From assembly GCF_000379085.1 (NCBI RefSeq), contig NZ_KB905378.1:145801-209800 (forward strand): a stretch of DNA of 64,000 nucleotides. The letters run 5' to 3'. Positions 59,762 through 64,000 of the stretch are shown piece after piece. The notes under the pieces were generated by a model, which was not told where the DNA came from, ran no database searches, and worked only from the letters and a program-made list of their open reading frames with translations. The translations under genes and the position numbers were made by a program. The first letter of the stretch is position 1; every line of letters starts with the position of its first letter. Source of the stretch: Halomicrobium katesii DSM 19301. GTDB taxonomy: Archaea > Halobacteriota > Halobacteria > Halobacteriales > Haloarculaceae.

Positions 59762-61743
59762 GCCGATCCCTCCAGGCGGATCGTCCCCTCGTCGTCGGCG
59801 ACGAGCGTCCACCTCGGCGGGCAGACGACGGTGCTCTCGCCGCCCTCGACGATCGCGGGGCCGTCGATCGACCGTTCCGGTACCAGCGCCGGCCAGTCGT
59901 AGATCGGCGTCTCACGACGCCCGTCTCCGAAGACCGCCTCGCGGGTCCCGATCCGCGGCTCGCCGTCCCCTTCGAAGGATCGCTCCGGAGCCGTCCCCTC
60001 GATCGTCGCCGTGACGCGGCAGTTGACCAGCTCGACGGGTTCGTCGTCGAGCCGGTAGTCCCGCGCGCGCTCGTGTGCCGCGTGGAACCGCTCTCGCAGG
60101 TCGGCGGGACGGAACGGCTCGCTCACGTCGACGGTGAGCTCGTGGCTCTGGCCGACGTAGCGGAGGTCCGCCTGCCGGCGATACGTCGCCGCGTCGGGGT
60201 CGCTCACGTCCGCACGGACGCGGCCGCGGAGGTCCTCGTATACGTCCTCGATCGTCGCCCGCGTGGCGTCGCCCAGCGTCGTCCGGTGGGTTCTGACCGC
60301 GTCGTGGTGCTCGGCCGCCGCCAGCAGCCCGAACGCCGAGAGGACGCCGCTGGCTCGCGGGACCACCACCCGATCGACGCCGAGTCGATCGGCCAGCGGG
60401 GCGGCGTGCATCGGCCCGGCCCCGCCGAAGGCGGCCAGCGCGAACCGCCGAGGATCGTGTCCGCGCTCGGTCGTCACGCCGCGGATCGCTCGCGTCATCG
60501 TCGCGTTGGCGACCCGGAAGACCCCCCGCGCCGCGTCGACCGGGCCGTCGAGGTCCGCCGCCGTCGCGAGATCGTCCAGCGCGGCCACGGCAGCGTCGGC
60601 GTCGAGACCGAGGTCGGCACCGAGCGTCGTGTCGGGGCCGAGATACCCCAGCACGAGCGCGGCGTCGGTCACCGTCGGTTCGGTCCCGCCCCGGCCGTAA
60701 CAGGCCGGACCGGGGGCGGCACCGGCCGACGCCGGGCCGACGCAGAGCGCACCCCCGGCGTCGACGCCGGCGATCGATCCCCCGCCCGCGCCGACGGTCT
60801 CGACGTCGACCATCGGGATCCGGATCGGGTGGCCGCCGACGGCCGCCTCGGTCGTCCGCTCGACCGAGCCGTCCCGGACCAGCGACACGTCGCTTGAGGT
60901 CCCGCCCATGTCGAACGTGATCACGCCGTCGGCGTCGTCGGGCTCGAAGGCGGCGGCACCGACGACGCCCGCAGCGGGTCCGGACATGACGGTCGTCACC
61001 GCTCGCTCGCGGACCGTGGCCGGATCGGCGATGCCGCCGTTCGCCTGCATGACCCGTGGTGCCGGGAGCCCGCGGTCGGCCGCCCGCTCCGCGAGCCGAT
61101 CGAGGTAGTCGTCGACGACCGGCGTGAGGACGGCGTCGGCGACGGTCGTGGCCGTGCGTTCGTACTCGCGGAACTCGGACAGCACCTCGTGGCTGGCCGA
61201 GACGGGCACGTCGAGTTCGGACCGGAGGATCGCCGCCACACGCCGCTCGTTGTCCGGGTGAGCGTACGCGTGGAGGAAGGCGACCGCGACCGCGTCGGCG
61301 TCGATCTCCGCGGCCAGCGCCCGCACCTCGTCGGGATCGACCGGCCGCTCGACGCCGTCGGTCGTCGCACGTTCGTCGAGTTCGTAGCGCCGCGCTGCGG
61401 GGACGAGCGGCGTCGGTCCTCGCGCGTCCAGATCGTAGAGACTGGGACGGTCCTGTCGGCCGATCGCGAGCACGTCGGCGAAGCCCTCGGTCGTGACCAG
61501 TGCCGTCGTCGCTCCCGACCGTTCGAGCATGGCGTTGACCGCGACGGTCGTGGCGTGGCGAAAGCGGTCGACAGCGGTCATCTCGACGCCGGCCCGGTCG
61601 CAGGCGCGTTCGACGCCGTCGAGTACGCCCTCGCTCTGATCTGCCGTCGTGGGTACTTTCGCCGTCGTCAGCCGTCCGTCGGCGACGACAACCACGTCCG
61701 TGAAGGTGCCGCCCACGTCGACCCCCAGCAGCGTCTCGTCCAT
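59758..61743 (-). CDS. hyuA: hydantoinase A/oxoprolinase subunit
   Basis: A 661-residue ATP-binding subunit of the ASKHA fold: LLGVDVGGTFTDVVVV, NAMLERSGATTALVTTEGF, VLSEFREYERTATTVADAVL, MSGPAAGVVGAA, FDMGGTSSDVSLV and GPACYGRGG. Acts with HyuB in ATP-coupled hydrolysis of a cyclic amide. Divergent from the surface protein gene at 61858. Confidence 0.93.
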   Translation of the reverse strand: MDETLLGVDVGGTFTDVVVVADGRLTTAKVPTTADQSEGVLDGVERACDRAGVEMTAVDRFRHATTVAVNAMLERSGATTALVTTEGFADVLAIGRQDRPSLYDLDARGPTPLVPAARRYELDERATTDGVERPVDPDEVRALAAEIDADAVAVAFLHAYAHPDNERRVAAILRSELDVPVSASHEVLSEFREYERTATTVADAVLTPVVDDYLDRLAERAADRGLPAPRVMQANGGIADPATVRERAVTTVMSGPAAGVVGAAAFEPDDADGVITFDMGGTSSDVSLVRDGSVERTTEAAVGGHPIRIPMVDVETVGAGGGSIAGVDAGGALCVGPASAGAAPGPACYGRGGTEPTVTDAALVLGYLGPDTTLGADLGLDADAAVAALDDLATAADLDGPVDAARGVFRVANATMTRAIRGVTTERGHDPRRFALAAFGGAGPMHAAPLADRLGVDRVVVPRASGVLSAFGLLAAAEHHDAVRTHRTTLGDATRATIEDVYEDLRGRVRADVSDPDAATYRRQADLRYVGQSHELTVDVSEPFRPADLRERFHAAHERARDYRLDDEPVELVNCRVTATIEGTAPERSFEGDGEPRIGTREAVFGDGRRETPIYDWPALVPERSIDGPAIVEGGESTVVCPPRWTLVADDEGTIRLEGSA

Positions 61744-61857
61744 ACCGGTCGCTGGGTCGGCTGGAGATAAACTGTTGTGACTCGGCCACAGGGGCGCGGT
61801 TCAAATCAGGTTTAAGCTACCGGGATCGCTTAGGGACACGCACGATCACGACGACCC

Positions 61858-62871
61858 ATGAGACAGCAAACGGTCCCCGCGATCGTCGCGCTCCTCCTTC
61901 TCGTCCCGTGTGCCGCGATCGTCGCGCTCCTCCTTCTCGTCCCGTGTGCCGCGATCGGAGCACAGACGACGCCGACCGCGACGATCGACTCCGAGGGCGA
62001 GGAACTGACGGTCGAAGCCGCTCCGGGCGAGCAGCTCAGCGGCGAGACGACGCTCCCACCCGGAACGCGTCTGACCGTCCGGATCGAGTCGACGACCAGC
62101 GCCGCCCCGTTCCTCAAGCGTCTGGAGGCGACGGTCGCCGACGACGGTACGTTCACGGCGACCGGCGACCTCAGCGATCTTCCCCCGGACACCGCGTTCG
62201 AGGCGACCGTGGTGTACAACGCGACGGTGATCGGCAGGCAGAGCGGGCAGATCGTCCCCTGTACGAGCGACTGTACGGCCACGCCGAGACACAGCGACAC
62301 GGCGACGGCGTTTCCCACCGACGAACCGGCTCTGCCACGGCCCGTCGTGCAGGTCCGAGAGGGCGGGACGGTCGAAATTCCGATCGCCGTCGGCGACCGC
62401 GAGCACGTGCGGCTGTCGATCGGCAGCGACCGGACCAACTACCGGCTCAACGCGACGGTGACAGACGGCGACGGTGACGGTCGTGCGGTCGTCTCGTTCG
62501 ACACGGCCAGTGCGGGTCGCGACGCGCCGACGCTGTCACCGGTCGACGACGACCGAGTGACCACGGACAGCGAAACGGCGCTGTCGGACGGGCTCGACCC
62601 CACGGAGTACGACCTCACGCTGCTCGGTGCCAGCGGAAACGGGACGAAACTCTCGATCGGAACCCTGGTCGTCTTCGATCAGAGCGAGACCAGAGACGCG
62701 CCAGAGCCACCCGAGGCGACCACGTCGACGCCGCCGCTGAACGAGACGACGCCCGCGACCGATCGCGGCGTCGATCTGGGCGGGATCGGCGCGCTCACCG
62801 TCGGGGGACTGCTGGGAATCGTCGGGATCGCACTCCTGCTCGGAGTCGCCAGAGGCGGGCGTGGAGAGTGA
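61858..62871 (+). CDS. cell-surface protein with BGTF-like organisation and a duplicated signal core
   Basis: A 337-residue exported protein: signal peptide with a tandem 12-residue repeat (IVALLLLVPCAA twice, then IGA), a beta-rich external part with N-glycosylation-type sites (NAT, NET) and two cysteines, a Thr/Pro-rich stalk (TSTPPLNETTPATDRG) and a C-terminal helix LTVGGLLGIVGIALLLGVA followed by RGGRGE, a membrane anchor. Similar to haloarchaeal BGTF surface-domain proteins. Likely in the cell envelope; role unknown. Confidence 0.75.
   Translation: MRQQTVPAIVALLLLVPCAAIVALLLLVPCAAIGAQTTPTATIDSEGEELTVEAAPGEQLSGETTLPPGTRLTVRIESTTSAAPFLKRLEATVADDGTFTATGDLSDLPPDTAFEATVVYNATVIGRQSGQIVPCTSDCTATPRHSDTATAFPTDEPALPRPVVQVREGGTVEIPIAVGDREHVRLSIGSDRTNYRLNATVTDGDGDGRAVVSFDTASAGRDAPTLSPVDDDRVTTDSETALSDGLDPTEYDLTLLGASGNGTKLSIGTLVVFDQSETRDAPEPPEATTSTPPLNETTPATDRGVDLGGIGALTVGGLLGIVGIALLLGVARGGRGE
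61877..61957 (+). repeat. exact 36-bp tandem duplication in the signal-peptide codons
   Basis: The unit CCGCGATCGTCGCGCTCCTC... occurs at 61877-61912 and again at 61913-61948, followed by a nine-base partial third copy (61949-61957). It is in frame and doubles IVALLLLVPCAA. Slippage could shorten or lengthen the signal helix by 12 residues. Confidence 0.9.
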
Positions 62872-62881
62872 CTTCCGTCTC

Positions 62882-62962
62882 ATACGGTTTATTGTAGTTG
62901 CTTACCGGTGATCGTCTACTCCGTGGCGACGATCACCGGTAAATCGCTACAATAATCCGTAT
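62882..62962. repeat. palindromic repeat copy 3 (81 bp, intact)
   Basis: ATACGGTTTATTGTAG pairs with CTACAATAATCCGTAT (one mismatch); the core TTACCGGTGATCGTC (62902-62916) pairs perfectly with GACGATCACCGGTAA (62928-62942) around an 11-base loop. It fills the space between the converging surface-protein and ArsR-type genes; its last base is the first base of the ArsR gene's stop codon complement. Well placed to be a two-way terminator. Confidence 0.88.
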
Positions 62963-63588
62963 CAGTCGGCCGGTGAGCGGCGAACGGCCAGGAGCGCGAC
63001 CGTCGCGACGAGCAGCGCCCCGAAGAAAAAGAGGACGCCGGGTTCGACGACCTCGAAGACGACCCAGGCGATCGAACCGTCCGGCGGTGCGACGGTCGTG
63101 TCCGGGCTCGCGGGCCCGACGGCACTCGGGGGGCGGACGCTCCGTCGCATCAGTCGCTCGGCACCCCACTGGACGAACAGCGACGCCGCGGCGAGCACCC
63201 CGATCCCGCCGACCACGTCGGCCACCGACTGCCTGACTGCCGGCGTTCGGGCGTCGTCACCGACGAACACCAGCGGGTCGCTGGCCGGGCCGTACACCGT
63301 CATCTCGTTGCCCTTCTCCGAATAGATCGTGTCGACCGGTTCGACCAGCTCTGCGTCTTCGAGATTCGAGAGGTGGTAGTGGACGTTCTGGACCGACGTG
63401 TCGACTCGGTCGGCGATCTCCGAGGGCGTCCGGGGTTCCTCGAACAGTGCCTGAAACGTCGCTCGCCCGGTATCGGACGCCAGCGCGTCGAGTACCTCGT
63501 CGGCGTCGCCCTCGGTCATTTCGAGGACGCGAGCCCGCTGGCTGGTCGTCGTCGCCCGGTCCTGAATGCGGTCGATGAGTCCCGACAT
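62962..63588 (-). CDS. ArsR-type winged-helix regulator with C-terminal membrane anchor
   Basis: A 208-residue protein: helix-turn-helix in ALASDTGRATFQALFEE, PRTPSEIADRVDTSVQNVHY, HLSNLEDAELVEPVDTIYSE, then two hydrophobic helices (about 125-145 and 175-195) separated by a Pro-rich loop. Membrane-tethered transcription factors of this form are common in haloarchaea. It lies 84 bases downstream of a subtilase gene on the same strand. Confidence 0.82.
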   Translation of the reverse strand: MSGLIDRIQDRATTTSQRARVLEMTEGDADEVLDALASDTGRATFQALFEEPRTPSEIADRVDTSVQNVHYHLSNLEDAELVEPVDTIYSEKGNEMTVYGPASDPLVFVGDDARTPAVRQSVADVVGGIGVLAAASLFVQWGAERLMRRSVRPPSAVGPASPDTTVAPPDGSIAWVVFEVVEPGVLFFFGALLVATVALLAVRRSPAD

Positions 63589-63672
63589 GGCCGTCGTACT
63601 CGACGATAGAGACGCGACCTACTAAGCAGTACGCGAAGGTTAAAACGAGATTGAACGCGCGGACCACCGGCG

Positions 63673-64000
63673 TCACCCGGTGTCGTTGGCCACGGCCCGC
63701 ACCGTCGGGGCCGGGCGGACCAGTCCGTGGCCGGTCCGAGTGTCGACGCCGTCACGACCCGCGTCGCGTGCGTGTCGTTCGAGGGAGCGTTCGACGGCTG
63801 TCGGCGATCGGTCCGGGTCCACGTCGAGAAGCAGGGCAGCCAGTCCGCCGACGTACGGAGCGCCGGCAGAAGAGCCGACGAAGCCGTCGGGCCGCTGTGC
63901 AGCCCGCAGGCGGTCGGGCGCGACCACGTCGACGCCGGTCCGACCGTCCGCGGTGGGACCCCGAGAGGAGAACGGCTCGGGTCGGTCCCGACGCAGGTCG
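63673..64000 (-). CDS. subtilisin-like S8 peptidase, C-terminal part (start outside window)
   Basis: The frame is open to the window end, so the N-terminal part lies to the right. Visible are PFSSRGPTADGRTGVDVVAP in part and GFVGSSAGAPYVGGLAALL, where the Ser in GSSAGAP (near 63868-63870) is the catalytic serine of subtilases, followed by a C-terminal helix region (SPTAVERSLERHARDAG). Likely an exported halolysin-type protease; export signals cannot be checked. Confidence 0.85.
   Translation of the reverse strand, partial: DLRRDRPEPFSSRGPTADGRTGVDVVAPDRLRAAQRPDGFVGSSAGAPYVGGLAALLLDVDPDRSPTAVERSLERHARDAGRDGVDTRTGHGLVRPAPTVRAVANDTG

Overview
The window is chromosomal DNA of a halophilic archaeon (class Halobacteria). 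It has high GC, very acidic proteins, many start codons within about 30 bases of a TATA box (leaderless style), and archaeal information-processing genes: Rpo12, eL43, KEOPS Pcc1, prefoldin beta, thermosome, 20S proteasome, LonB, archaeal CoA and thiamine enzymes and a Bat-type regulator. The genus cannot be fixed from the sequence.

Layout. 1-1350: IS1595-type transposase end, a truncated Tat-signal gene and a small AT-rich membrane protein. 1473-13538: CPBP protease and LonB, NadM and SAM hydrolase, a large repeat-containing cupredoxin lipoprotein behind a duplicated DtxR/Idr-like operator-promoter, thermosome, amidohydrolase, glycosyltransferase, methyltransferase and a small winged-helix protein. 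13561-15746: a 2.2-kb AT-rich island with transposon ends and a 6-bp target duplication. 15846-25692: MBL hydrolase, YkgJ-like protein, TRAM protein, M48 protease, a Lol/MacB-like ABC pair with a divergent LolA-like protein, and the two archaeal CoA enzymes (pantoate kinase and phosphopantothenate synthetase) on either side of a sugar transporter. 25783-36487: tandem-AAA ATPase, Thi4, BFN protein, prefoldin operon, a Bat-like regulator and the eL43-Rpo12-Pcc1 operon. 36653-43890: Gdt1/UPF0016 transporter with a leader ORF and operator; the string DUF2103, TruD, PsmB, PsmA, Pth2 (all minus); then Dcd, ThiR and a methyltransferase. 43925-53477: hairpin-rich spacer, LeuA/CimA with a leader ORF, DUF192, HNH-like protein, histidine kinase, GMP synthase subunit A, DUF2070 and a broken M3 peptidase. 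53528-64000: tRNA-Ser(CGA), MoxR facing a DUF58/DUF4129 operon, hydantoinase/oxoprolinase pair, a surface protein with a duplicated signal peptide, a membrane-anchored ArsR-type regulator and the end of a subtilase.

Most striking observations. (1) A family of about 82-bp palindromic elements follows stop codons at three places. Outer arms are conserved; inner stems differ in sequence but still pair. (2) One of these palindromes is split by the 13561-15746 insertion. Removing the insertion and one copy of GTAGTT restores a sequence differing from the intact copy at 62882-62962 at only two positions, which defines an apparently non-autonomous transposon with cargo genes. (3) The cupredoxin lipoprotein with six repeats looks like an analogue of EfeO-type iron uptake proteins and lies behind two nearly identical operator-promoter modules 230 bp apart. 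(4) Leader ORFs sit directly before the Gdt1-like transporter and leuA. Thi4 and the ThiR regulator occur in the same window, and Thi4 has a perfect 14-bp palindrome just before its start.
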